Shown one piece after another: positions 54,837-63,999 of a stretch of DNA of 64,000 nt. The stretch comes from Apoda limacodes. Its lineage: Eukaryota > Arthropoda > Insecta > Lepidoptera > Limacodidae. The stretch lies in the NCBI GenBank assembly GCA_946406115.1, contig OX291543.1, positions 4,466,501 through 4,530,500 of the forward strand, in the 5' to 3' direction. The notes under the pieces were generated by a model, which was given only the letters and a program-made list of their open reading frames with translations, had not been told where the DNA came from and did no database searches. How positions within the stretch are numbered: the stretch's first letter is position 1; each line of letters begins with the position of its first letter. A program made the translations under genes and the position numbers.

Positions 54837-56161
54837 CCTACACCTGTCCAGCCCAAAAAGCCTAAGGAGAAAGCCAGGTACCCACCGATCATTGTTGAGA
54901 ATCTGCCGCAATGGTCGGTTCATTTAAAAAAGCTGCGCTCCCTCTTAAAGCACGCGCCGCACGCACGCCCGTTTTGCAAAGGCGTGCGATTTATACCACA
55001 ATCGCCGGACGAATATAGGGTGGTGGCGGCCTATATCGACGAGCTCTCCAAGGCTGACAGTACAGTGTCATGGTACTGTTACAGCCTTGACAACGAGAGG
55101 CCACAGAAAATAGCCATAAAAGGACTCCCCATAGACGCACCGTTGGGGGAAATATCCGAAGAAATGGCAGCACTTGGCTTCCCTCTGTCGCACGGCCGCC
55201 CCGTCTGCATTTACTTCGGTCAACTACTAGAAAGGTACGACCCAAAAGAGCTCCAAAATATTTATAACATCACGGAGCTCCTAAGTATGTCCGGCGTAAC
55301 AATCACTGCGTGGAAAGCGAAGCCCGGGCCGGCGCAGTGCCATAGGTGCCAAGCCTTCGGCCATTCATCGGCCAATTGTCACCGTCCGATCCGATGCGTG
55401 CGCTGCGGAGAGGGCCACCCCACGGCGGACTGCAAGCGCGACAGAGAAGCCACCCCAACGTGTGCTAACTGCAAAAGAGAGCATGCGGCAAATGACAAGT
55501 CGTGCCCAATATATAAGAGGGAGGCGCGTAAGATGGGGGTGAAAAGTGCCCCCGCCGCCCCGAAACAACCACCCCCACGGAAAGAAGCACCGTTACCCTT
55601 GCCAGTACTGGGGATACAAGAGTACGATCGTACTCAGGGTCCAACCCTTATGCCCCCCGCCAACCCCCCGTCGGACAGAACACAACCCCCTCGCAAAAAA
55701 CGGACGAAGAGAGGTCGCTAACTCTACAACAAGAAGGTACGCCTGCTTTAGTTCCCTCAGTCGAGGCACAGATGGCGCCACCGCCGATTGTTGCCCCCCC
55801 CCACCGTTGTTGCCGCCCCTCCCGACCAAACGCAAGCCCCGCCCATCCAATTTAAACCCCCTCCCCACCCCCTCAACCCTTCATCCCCGCACGTACGCTA
55901 GCCCCGTCCACAGTTTTTCAGCGAAAGGTAAGCTTTCCTTCAGCTGCTACCACCCCCGCACTACCCCCCAGGGGTCGCGCACCTTATGTTGCGCCAGTTC
56001 ACTGTGTCTCGCCATTGTCTCTCAACATTGCCAGAGCGTCCATCGCCGCACTTAATGCAGCTATCGAGGCCATCGCAGACGGTCAAAATCCGCTGCCCGC
56101 TCTACTGCGCGGCCTACAACAGCTTACCCACCTCCTGGTCCAGGAATTCTCTTCAATCTAA
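54837..56161 (+). pseudogene. Jockey B ORF1 (gag-like, CCHC knuckles)
   Basis: An open frame to 55721 reads 'LPQWSVHLKKLRSLLKHAP', then the conserved pre-knuckle domain ('GVRFIPQSPDEYRVV', 'IKGLPIDAPLGEI') and three CCHC-type knuckles ('CHRCQAFGHSSANCHRPIRC', 'CVRCGEGHPTADC', 'CANCKREHAANDKSC'). A basic end follows (RKKRTKRGR). The C-terminal Pro-rich and 'LPALLRGLQQLTHLLVQ' part lies in other frames to the stop at 56161, so one or two frameshifts are needed. The family protein binds element RNA and forms RNPs. TAG at 54834-54836 closes the frame upstream, consistent with 5' truncation. Confidence 0.85.
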
Positions 56162-56163
56162 GG

Positions 56164-58820
56164 ATTGTATACTGGAATCCAGGGGGGGTAAGAGGTAAGA
56201 CCAATGACCTTAGGTTGCTAGTCCAACAGCATGATATACATATTGTGCTGCTGGGCGAAACCAAGTTGCGACCTGAGCAACATTTATGTCTACCTAACTA
56301 TTTCGTCTACAGGCGGGACGAAATAAATAGCATAAATAACATCGCTTACAGGGGCACAGCAGTGCTGATTCGTAGAGACATTGTCCACGAAAGTTTACCC
56401 CTGCCAAGCTTTGTTTCAACCAGAGCGATAGGCATTAAACTTAAAGTCGGTAACACCGAACTTAAGGTTTTTGCCGCCTACAAACCACCTAAGGTGCCTT
56501 TCATTTCCGGCGATATAAAAAATATTATGTCCGACGACACGCCCACACTTATACTCGGCGACTTCAACGCCAAGCACCGACAATGGGGTTCAAGAATTTC
56601 ATCCAATGAAGGTAGAGATTTGAAAATTGATGCCGCGGCGCACAATTACGTTGTAATTGGTCCCGGCTCCCCCACTCATTATCCCTCTCAGGACTCATTT
56701 CAACCAGACGTACTAGACATATCACTAGCCCGTAATATCATTTGGCCCATCTCTTTGGAAACCCTCCATGATATCGATTCGCAACACCTTCCCATTTTAC
56801 TGGTCCTCGGAGTTTCTATTAGGGATAAACCTTTACCACCAATGAAAAACTTCACGGACTGGACAAAATATCAAGAATTACAGAACTCATTCAAACTCCC
56901 TCCCGGTAGCCTGTCTACCCCACAGGAAGTGGAAACAGCCACTCAGTCACTTACTTTTGCTATCTCCTCCGCACTTGCTCAGTGCACTACGTCTGCCAAG
57001 TCAACCTCGGGGAAAAGTTTACTACCGGCACATCTCCGTAGTAAACTTAGCCAAAAACGAGAGCTTCGCAAACTGTGGTGCCGAACTCGTTGCCCAACAA
57101 TTAAAAAAGAGTTAAATAAGTTAGGTACTGAGCTATCGAACCAAATTTCAACTTATCGAAAATGGTCTTGGGATAACACAATCTCAAAAGCCAGCGACAA
57201 CGATACCGCTCTATATCGTTTAGCTCGCTGTATGACCAACACCCCTGCACCCATACACCCCCTTGTAGACACGCTAGGTAACCGTCTGTACTCAGCTGAG
57301 GAGCGCGCGGGTTTACTGGCGGACCATTTCGAGGACCAATTTAGGCCCAATCCCATTGTCGACCACGCCCACACAACATTGGTTGAGGAGCGTATACAAC
57401 AGATCCTTACTAGTCCTATCGACCCACTTAGAGGCGATGATTTTATCTCCCCTAAGGAGGTCAAAAAATGTATATCTTTTTTAAATAAAAAGAAATCCCC
57501 CGGCCCGGACGGAATTCCGAACACGGCCCTATTAATGTTACCTAGAAAAGGTCTTGTGGCCTTAACCCGTATTTTTAACGGGATCCTGCGCACAGGTTTC
57601 TTTCCCACGGCCTGGAGGACAGGCAAAATTATTGTCATACCGAAGCCTGGCAAGAGCCGCCAGAAACCAGAGCATTATCGCCTGATCACTTTACTCTCTA
57701 ACATAGCCAAACTGTTCGAACGTCTTTTATTGAAAAGGGTATCACTTTTTATCAATCTAAGGCCAGAACAGTTTGGTTTTAGAAGTAATCATAGTACCAC
57801 TCTTCAGCTTACTCGCGTATTACACCACATGGCCTTTGAGATGAACAAGGGCAGGTACACGGTCGGGGTCTTTCTCGATATCGAGAAGGCCTTTGATCGT
57901 GTTTGGCACGCCGGCTTATTGTTTAAGCTCTCTAAGACCAACTTACCCCCTATGTTCGGGCGTATAATAGCCTCCTTTCGGTTGACAATAAAAACTCCCC
58001 TACCAAGACCATTTCAGCGGGGGTCCCACAAGGTAGTTGCCTCTCCCCTCTGTTGTATGCACTTTTCACTAATGACATTCCTACGCTCAGCGATAGCGGT
58101 CTATCGCCAGGCACACAGGATGTCACCCTAGCATTGTATGCTGACGACAGCGCGTACATGAGCTCATCCCGTAAGTCCCATTTAGCTGCCGCTAAAATGC
58201 AGCGATTATTGGATATCCTCCCGTGCTGGCTTGACAAGTGAAGGAAAGCAGTAAACGCCTCAAAAACGGCAGCCATCTTAACCGGCCAACAGAGACTATT
58301 ACCTAAGGAGCTTGTATTCCGCGGACAGGTAATTGAGTAGCACAGCAGTGTGAAATACCTTGGCTGCATTATCGACCGCAGGTTGCGCATGACCAAAAAG
58401 GTCGAACATGCGGCAGCCAGAGCGGTCGGCGCCAGGGCGGCCTTAAGGCCATTATTTTCATCTGACCTGCCGCTTAAAACCAAAGTCCGGCTATACAAGC
58501 TCTATGTTAGGTCCCGTTTGACGTACGCCGCGCCGGCTTGGTACGCATTGCTATCCGCCACTAAAAAGAAAACGATCCAAGTTGTGCAAAACAAATCGCT
58601 GAGGATAATAACGGGCGCTCCGCGTTACGTCCGCAACGACACAATTGCTAGGGACACAAAGGCAGAGCCGATAGGCGAGTTTATCGCCAGACTGGCCGCC
58701 CGGCTGTTTGACATGGCGGACAACAGTGCGCATCCTCACCTAAGGGGCATTGCGCCGCTACACGCCCGTCCACCTGAAGGCCGACCTCTCCCTAGGGAGC
58801 TAATCCCGCCCAAAAACTAG
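56164..58820 (+). pseudogene. Jockey B ORF2 (AP-like endonuclease + reverse transcriptase)
   Basis: The main frame 56164-58131 starts right after the ORF1 stop ('IVYWNPGGVRGKTNDL'). Endonuclease motifs are 'LLGETKL' (Glu), 'LILGDFNAKHRQWGS' (Asp, Asn) and 'DIDSQHLPILL'; the last has Gln where many relatives have Asp in SDH. RT motifs are 'FLNKKKSPGPDGIPN', 'IIVIPKPGKS', 'FGFRSNHSTT' and 'VFLDIEKAFDRVWH'. A shift near 57970-58015 moves reading to another frame, with 'SAGVPQGSCLSPLLYALF', the catalytic 'LYADDSAYM' and 'VKYLGCIIDRRLRM', ending at 58820. That frame has stops at 58239 and 58338. Dead as it stands, but with few lesions. Confidence 0.88.
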
Positions 58821-58990
58821 CCGGGCTTATATGTTACATGTTATATGTCATATTTTAGTTAGTTTTTTCGTTCCAATCACCTTTGTTATTCATTCTCCAC
58901 TTGTGTTATTTCGTTTTTTGTTTCGTTTGTTTTTGTTTTTATTTTATTTCCTCCTCGCCACTTTCACAAAGTGGCCACTATAATGCCGAC

Positions 58991-59089
58991 AGAGGGCCTG
59001 AAAAGTAGGCCCTCTTTAAACAATCACCGAGGGTGCGCTCACCCTCGAGACTCGCCCGGGTCATGGGGTAAAACGTCAGTCCTTACCCC
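58991..59089 (+). promoter_or_regulatory. Three consecutive hairpins in the jockey B 3' UTR
   Basis: Perfect stems: AGAGGGCCT/AGGCCCTCT with a 7-nt loop (58991-59015); CGAGGGTG/CACCCTCG with a 4-nt loop (59028-59047); GGGGTAA/TTACCCC with an 11-nt loop (59065-59089). They sit in the last 150 bp before the insertion border. In several non-LTR elements the 3' UTR structure is what RT recognises; that role here is inference. Confidence 0.7.
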
Positions 59090-59138
59090 GACACCCGTAC
59101 CTTCTTTACCCGACAGGGTAAGAAGATGTCCACGTATC

Positions 59139-59152
59139 CAAGAGAGAGTGCC
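59139..59152 (+). repeat. Target-site duplication, right copy (jockey B)
   Basis: CAAGAGAGAGTGCC, identical to 54811-54824. Confidence 0.85.
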
Positions 59153-60537
59153 TTCTACTTTGTAGCGAAAGCTACGATTCGACAAATAGTCTCGTATGAT
59201 GAGCACGAGACGGTCTGGCAACTGAAAGTTGTACAGTTTAAAAATTAAACCGTTGTGCCAGACTTCGTCGAAGGCTTTCGCTACATCGAAGAAGACAGCG
59301 CCCGTGTGACGGGGCTTACCTAATACTGGTTGAAAGCCAGTGAGAATATGATCCGTGATGCGGAGGAGTTGATGGACGCATGAGTGTTTGGCACGGAAGC
59401 CGAACTGCTCGTCTATTAAAATGCCTCTGGAGACTATAGCGTTCCGTAGGCGAGCGAGGAGGAGACGTTCGTAGAGTTTACAAAGGGCCTTTAGTAAACT
59501 TATGGGGCGGTAGGAGGACGGCTCAGTACGAGCTTTGCCTGGCTTGTGAATGCCTATAACAATTGCTTCTTTCCATTGAGAAGGAAAGGCGCAATTTTCG
59601 ATAGCAGCGTTGAAAATCGCTACTAGACGGCAGGGAAGGGGAAGAGTGAGGCGCTTTAGGATATCGTTAGAGATACCGTCCGCACCGGGGGCTTTACGGG
59701 CGCGTAGGTATTTGATGACCTGTTTGACTTGGTCGACAGTGACTGGGGGCAGGAGGTCTTGTGGAGGCAGAGAAATTCTGCGCTCCACTTCGCCGTCTAC
59801 CACACGCTCGTGGTCGGGATCGAACGGCTGTGTGCTTAAGGCACATTGGGCTTGGAGGCTAGACGCTAGGCAATCCGCTTTTTCGTCGTCATCGAACGCG
59901 GGAACGTTGTTGGGACGTGTTAACGGAGGGAGAGAGTTGGCGGTGTATGATTTTAAAGCTCTGGCTAAGTGCCAATAAGCTTGGTGAGAAGGAGAAATGT
60001 TCTCCATCAGATCACCGAAACGTTGGGCGCGAAGCTCAACTACAGCGGTTCTTACACGGCGGTGTAAGTCGTTGAAGCGAGCTTTATTTTCGATAGTGGG
60101 AGCGCGATCGCGTCCGCGGCGGGCCGCGTTACGCTCAGTCATTAGCGATCTGATGTGCTGAGGCAGGATTAGGTGGTGATAATCAACAACCGGCACTTGT
60201 CTTGAGCACTCGCCAACGGTGGCGGTCAGGTGGCTAGTGAGTGAGTCGATAGCTACGTTTAAGTCGGTCGCGGAACAGATTATATTGGGAACGCGGTCTA
60301 GATGTGGCGAGCTGGGATTTTCGAGCAATTGCCCGAATTTATCCCAGTCCGTCACGGTTCTAGTGTCGGGAAGAGAGTCCGAAGGGGAACCTTATTGGAG
60401 GAGGACATGGCGGTGCCCGAGTCAAGTTCGTTAAGCACCTCTATAGAGCGAAAGCTTAGCCTTACATTCTTTAGAAGTGCTATGTCGAGAACGTCAGGGT
60501 TGTTCCGAGTATTGTGGGGAAAGTAAGTGGGCGTCAT
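59139..60537 (-). pseudogene. Jockey family A ORF2, 5' half, copy 2
   Basis: The minus-strand frame from about 60355 reads 'DWDKFGQLLENPSSPHLD' (linker), 'HHLILPQHIRSLMTERNAAR', 'QVIKYLRARKAPGADGISND', 'AIVIGIHKPGKART', 'SSYRPISLLKALCKLYERLL', 'EQFGFRAKHSCVHQLLRI' and 'VFFDVAKAFDEVWHNG' (palm Asp), ending at 'SFRYKVEGTLS' where jockey B was inserted. The endonuclease end ('NNPDVLDIALLKNV') is in another frame at 60537-60352. Residues after 59139 on this frame belong to jockey B and are not part of the protein. Confidence 0.88.
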
Positions 60538-60600
60538 GGGAGCGATGATGTCAAAGTTTAGTCTGTCAACTAAATCGTCGAATAATCTGTGGAATAATCT

Positions 60601-61350
60601 TATTTACTGAGAGGTACTGACAATAATCGATGTCTGTATGAATTGAATGCCGCCAGTTTATGTTGCCAAGGATGACAAGATGAAGCTGGAATAACTGTGT
60701 TGGTGTGTCTTGGTTTTCTGTATATTTGAAAGGTATGTTTGTTTTGGTTTCTTTTTAAAGTTAAGTCCAAAAAATTGAGACTACCATTTTGTTAACTTTT
60801 GGATGTATGTTGTTTAAATTATTTACAAAATTTCCTAGTTGTTGGTCTCCTCCTGTCAAGCACAATATTATGTCATCTACATATCTATAGTAGTACAGAA
60901 CATTACTGTGAGGAATATTTTTTTTAGTTTCAAAATTATCCATGAATATATCCGCCATCAGGGGACCAAAGAAAAGCCCATTGCAAGTCCTTCTTTTTGT
61001 AAATATAATTAATTATTAAATCTGAAACAATTTTGTTGCATACAAATTGTCGTTAGATCCAACAGTTCTTGTTTTTCTTGTGGATGTATAAATTGTCTAT
61101 CAAGTATATCCGATATTAAAATTAAACATTCTTGATATGGAACATTGTTAATTAACTATCCACATAGAAACTATAATTGAATCGTCCGGTATCGTGATAT
61201 TCTGAATATTTTTAATTAAATCAAGACTATTTTTTAAAGAATGAATGGATTTAAATTTTGTTTTATCTTTAAGAATGTACTCGTAGTTGAATTTTTTAGC
61301 AAGATCATATGCTGGAGCTCCTATATAGGACACGACTGGACGAACAGGGG
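60601..61350 (-). pseudogene. Penelope-like element reverse transcriptase fragment
   Basis: Minus-strand frames give the PLE order: 'PPVRPVVSYIGAPAYDLAKK' (61393-61148 frame), 'SLKNSLDLIKNIQNITIP', then 'KEGLAMG' near 61000, 'MADIFMDNF' and 'YYYRYVDDIIL' (catalytic YVDD, 60958-60761 frame). 'NKHTFQIYRKP' and 'HKLAAFNSYRHRLL' follow in another frame to about 60601. The GIY-YIG endonuclease expected downstream is absent because the fragment stops at jockey A. Several frameshifts. PLE RTs form a lineage distinct from non-LTR and LTR RTs. Confidence 0.82.
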
Positions 61351-61351
61351 G

Positions 61352-61795
61352 TTTTTTTTTTTTTAATACCACTAAGGTGGCAAACAAGCCCACGGTCCGC
61401 CTGATGGTAACCGGTCACAGTGGCCTATGGACGCTTGCAACACCAGAAGTACCACTCGCGCGTTGTCGACCCTTCAAAAATCCAATAACTTCTTTCTTAA
61501 AGAACCCCATACTGTAGCCCTTAGAGAAAACCTTGGCAGGGAGCTCATTCCACAACCCAAGCGTTCGCGGGAGGAAGTTTCTCTGAAACCGCACTGTACG
61601 CGACCACTTCGGTTCCAAAGTATGAGAATGAATTCCCTGCCGATGGCGAGCGGTGATATGGTAGAAAGTAGCCGTGGGCATCATTTCGAACAATTCCTCA
61701 GAACACATCCCATTATACAAGCGGTAGTAGGTGTTTATTGGGCATTCTAGCTCAATTGGTGCAGTGAAGATGCGCCAGCTGGCTATGCTTGTACA
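61352..61795 (-). mobile_element. 5'-truncated non-LTR tail, family D, copy 3
   Basis: The T-run 61352-61364 plus AATACCACTAAGGTGGCAAA marks the 3' end. The minus frame reads 'YYRLYNGMCSEELFEMMP', 'TARHRQGIHSHTLEPKW', 'RNFLPRTLGLWNELPAKVF' and 'FLKGRQRASGTSGVASVH'. It is longer than copies 1 and 2. Penelope sequence lies on one side and Polinton capsid sequence on the other, so it marks a rearranged junction rather than a simple insertion. Confidence 0.82.
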
Positions 61796-62490
61796 TGATA
61801 TTGTCGGAATAACAAGTTGATTGAACAATCTTTTTCTAGATATTTTAATAGATTTAGTTTTTCTCGATCGGAAACTTTTACATGTGGAACACGCCAAACA
61901 ATTTTTTTAAGTATGATATCATCTATTACTTCTCCAGTGTTTAGTTTTATTGCGTTTAGTTTAGTATTGCTGCGTAAAAGTATTAGCTCATGTCTACTAT
62001 TCATTATTATTTTATTATAATCCTCAGCAAATCCAAGCATTTTGTTCAGTGGTGTAGATACTGCAAAATTCCCTGATCTTGTATTTTTTGTTCCATCTAT
62101 ATCCCAACCCCATGCTTTCGAAATTTTTGATTCATTTTCATTCATAGACAAAAATGATTTTATAGTTGTTGTTATACCAGCATTTTTAATTCTATCTATT
62201 TCAACTCCGTTAAGTTCATAGCGAACATCTTGAAACAGAAATAAAATGGGGTTGTTAGTAAAATTAACGCTAGTTGCAACATCTTTTAGATCTCCTTTTT
62301 TAACGATGACCATTCCTTCTAGGTATATTGTACTCGCTGATGGCAATACGTACAAGTCTTTTTGGTTGATAGGTATTCTTATTTCATCATTTTTATTAAA
62401 AGTAGTGATATATGGCTTATACGAATGAATTTCCATGCTTTCTATAGTATTTTCAAATACAATAGGTTGCGCTACGTTTAATACACTCAT
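61796..62490 (-). pseudogene. MCP: Polinton major capsid protein (double jelly roll), N-terminal part
   Basis: The frame starts at ATG 62490 ('MSVLNVAQPIVFENTIES') and stays open for about 230 codons: 'YITTFNKNDEIRIPIN', 'LPSASTIYLEGMV', 'FLFQDVRYELNGVEID' and 'VWRVPHVKVSDREKLNLL'. This is the recognisable N-terminal jelly-roll part of the Polinton hexon-like capsid protein. It ends near 61800 where family D sequence begins, so the C-terminal part is lost. In the family this protein builds the icosahedral shell. No stop interrupts the retained part, so decay by point mutation is limited. The start overlaps the stop of the preceding small ORF (ATGA). Confidence 0.85.
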
Positions 62491-62656
62491 TTTAGTAATC
62501 CAATTAATTTTAAAAAGTCTTTATTTTCAACACTTAATATTTTTTTTAAGTTAGTAGATGTTAGTGACACAGGTGCTCTTTTGCGAATTACTGTATCTTT
62601 CTGAGCTTCTTTGGTCGTGAAAAAGAATTTATATTAATTTGGTGAAAGTCTATCAT
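62487..62656 (-). pseudogene. Small ORF between penton-like and major capsid genes (about 56 codons, one frameshift)
   Basis: ATG at 62656-62654 overlaps the penton-like stop as ATGA. After about 15 codons ('MIDFHQINI...') reading must shift to continue as 'FFTTKEAQKDTVIRKRAP', then 'NLKKILSVENKDFLKLIGLL', ending TGA at 62489-62487, which overlaps the capsid start as ATGA. The product would be small and basic, with no recognised domain. Both junction overlaps and the conserved-looking composition argue for a real gene before the frameshift. Its function is unknown to me; small capsid-associated or cement proteins are one possibility. Confidence 0.5.
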
Positions 62657-63302
62657 TTTTTCTTCAGATGTAGGTACAGTAGTACCTCTTCTCCCCGAAA
62701 ATTAACTAACTTGTTCTGTGAATCTAAAATTTTTATATTTACACTACTGATAGTCTTTTGATTAATCGGAAAATGTATTATTTTCTTTGGTACCTCAATA
62801 ATTCTATATCCAGGCGGAACATTAGGTGCAAATTCATGGATTATGTGGCTTGGAATTCCATTAATGAAGGATCCACAGACAATATCACATTCAACTCGGA
62901 CAACAGTGGTAGAAAGAATACTGACTGGGATCTGTGATTCATGAAATTTATTCTTTTGTAATGTTTTTTTATTGTATCCGAGAATACTCCTAATAGAATT
63001 TTCTTTTTCAAAATGAATGTCTTTAGAGCAACAAATTACAAAAAAAAACTAAAGGTGCTGCTTCTAATGTTTTTCTTTATATAGTCACAAATGTCCTGTA
63101 GTTCATAAGATCCTTCAGGAATTTCAATCACTTCATTATCACCATAATGAAATTTATTATTTTTACTTTCAACGTTTGGAATAGAGTTAAAAGTAGAAAA
63201 GTATAAAAGACCACATTCGTAATCTCCGTCTAACTGTAGAGCAGGAGAATAACAAGTATTTAAGCTTGATGTGAATCCAGATATTGACAGCGTGAAAGAC
63301 AT
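62653..63302 (-). pseudogene. Polinton penton-like minor capsid protein (single jelly roll)
   Basis: It starts at ATG 63302 ('MSFTLSISGFTSSLN'), with 'LQLDGDYECGLLYFSTF', 'NNKFHYGDNEVIEIPEGSYE' and 'LQDICDYIKKNI'. A shift at an A-run (63039-63047) breaks the frame. Reading continues in another frame with 'VVRVECDIVCGSFINGI', 'FAPNVPPGYRIIEVPKK' and 'VNFRGEEVLLYLHL', ending at TGA 62655-62653. About 216 codons in all, near the family length. In Polintons this protein is thought to form the vertices of the capsid. One frameshift is the only lesion seen. Confidence 0.75.
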
Positions 63303-63337
63303 GATTAAAATGGTTTATTTTATTGAATTATCTTAAT

Positions 63338-63729
63338 TTATTCTTTTGAATGCCAAAAATTGTTCAAATATTTTATACACAAGTGACCACAATTAACAGT
63401 ATTAAAGTTCTGATATACATTGTAATTGTAATAAACATTAGACAAATTTAAATAGGACAGTAACTCTTGGGGTGGTCTTAGATTTCCAAAACTATTGAGT
63501 ACTCACTGTAGTTGTTAATTTTTATATAGGCTACACAGTGCGTTCCAGGATTCTTAGAGTTATCCAAATTGACAATCGCACACTCAATATCTTTAGGTTT
63601 TTTTGGTAAAGCATCTTTCATGAATACTCCTCGAAAATACGGTATATCATTAGTGTGCTTTAAAATATCTACATTCGTTAAAGCACGTCTAGGTAGCCTT
63701 CTAGTTAGTTTTTTGCTGATTTTAAACAT
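63338..63729 (-). pseudogene. PRO: Polinton adenain-like cysteine protease
   Basis: It starts at ATG 63729 ('MFKISKKLTRRLPRRALTN'), with 'IPYFRGVFMKDALP' and 'NPGTHCVAYIKI' (catalytic His in GTH). Near 63488 the frame is broken at the place where the family carries its acidic triad residue. Downstream, another frame continues to TAA at 63340-63338 with 'NTVNCGHLCIKYL', containing the nucleophile Cys. The family matures capsid proteins during assembly. The His and Cys sites remain but the acidic site appears lost in a small deletion, so the copy is inactive. The start lies 25 bases inside the preceding ORF. Confidence 0.82.
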
Positions 63730-63999
63730 AATCCGTTACCTTTATAAGGTTTGATGTAGAGACCTTTTCCTAACGCAATAGATTCCATCATTTTGTTATG
63801 ACGCTGTGACTCTTCAAGGTTTTGCTTTGCTGATTTATAGCTATTCACTTCTTTAGCAATACCTGCAGCTCCTCCAGCTAAAGACCCTAATGCAGATAAG
63901 CCAGCAAAAATTGGTATAAGTGGTAGAATCCCTCCAGTTTTTGGTATTGGTATAAGACGGGATAAGCAAACATTTTTATTTTTAAATAATTTTTTTGCA
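63705..63999 (-). CDS. Polinton minor-capsid-like protein (hydrophobic segment), C-terminal part, start outside window
   Basis: A minus-strand frame is open from the window edge to TAA at 63707-63705. It reads 'TGGILPLIPIFAGLSALGSL' then 'AGGAAGIAKEVNSYKSAKQN', 'ESQRHNKMMESIALGKGLY' and a short Lys/Gly end. A Gly/Ala-rich hydrophobic stretch followed by a basic amphipathic helix is typical of the pVI/pX-like small capsid proteins encoded just before the protease in Polintons. Residues upstream of 'LIPIPKTGG' may be poorly conserved. No lesion is seen in the visible part. Confidence 0.72.
   Translation of the reverse strand, partial: AKKLFKNKNVCLSRLIPIPKTGGILPLIPIFAGLSALGSLAGGAAGIAKEVNSYKSAKQNLEESQRHNKMMESIALGKGLYIKPYKGNGLCLKSAKN

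Larger units (their letters stand above)
54825..59138 (+). mobile_element. Jockey-type non-LTR retrotransposon, family B
   Basis: ORF1 with zinc knuckles, ORF2 with endonuclease and RT, and a hairpin-rich 3' UTR follow in order over 4.3 kb. A 14-bp exact target duplication flanks it. The 5' end is truncated inside ORF1. There is no long poly-A; the element ends near 'GATGTCCACGTATC'. GC content is far above the local average. It is the best-preserved retroelement in the window and younger than the family A copy it split. Confidence 0.88.
54745..60600 (-). mobile_element. Jockey family A, copy 2, split by insertion of jockey B
   Basis: Family A sequence runs minus from about 60600 to 59139, is interrupted by jockey B (54825-59138), and resumes at 54824-54745 with the RT stretch 'PVLTPILYRLYANDIPKTIG'. 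In copy 1 the same two stretches are almost contiguous (about 32520-32600). The 14 bp CAAGAGAGAGTGCC are present at both junctions. The 5' end is cut where a Penelope-like fragment begins and the 3' end is truncated at 54745. Confidence 0.85.
61796..63999 (-). mobile_element. Polinton/Maverick (adintovirus-like) element, late gene block, truncated
   Basis: Five consecutive minus-strand genes match the morphogenesis block of Polintons: a minor-capsid-like protein, adenain-like protease, penton-like protein, a small ORF and the major capsid protein. They are packed with overlaps of a few to 25 bases, unlike the retroelement debris around. The block is cut at 61796 by a non-LTR tail and runs off the window at 64000. 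Polymerase B, integrase, packaging ATPase and terminal repeats are not visible here. Frameshifts in at least three genes show it is inactive. Confidence 0.85.

Noticed and set aside
55546..56055. Pro-rich plus-strand frame of 169 codons as a separate gene
   Set aside because: Partly an alternative frame of jockey B ORF1; only its downstream part reflects shifted ORF1 sequence.
57153..57653. Minus-strand frame of 166 codons inside jockey B
   Set aside because: Antisense shadow of the intact ORF2 RT frame.
57950..58498. Minus-strand frame of 182 codons inside jockey B
   Set aside because: Antisense of the RT palm region with the YADD box on plus.
59039..59138. Continuation of the family A ORF2 frame beyond 'VEGTLS'
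   Set aside because: These codons are jockey B 3' UTR read backwards; the border is set by the target duplication.
1..63999. CRISPR arrays, bacterial operons or rRNA genes
   Set aside because: No regularly spaced identical repeats, no ribosome-binding sites ahead of ORFs and no rRNA-like sequence; the introns, poly-A tails and NUMT mark eukaryotic DNA.
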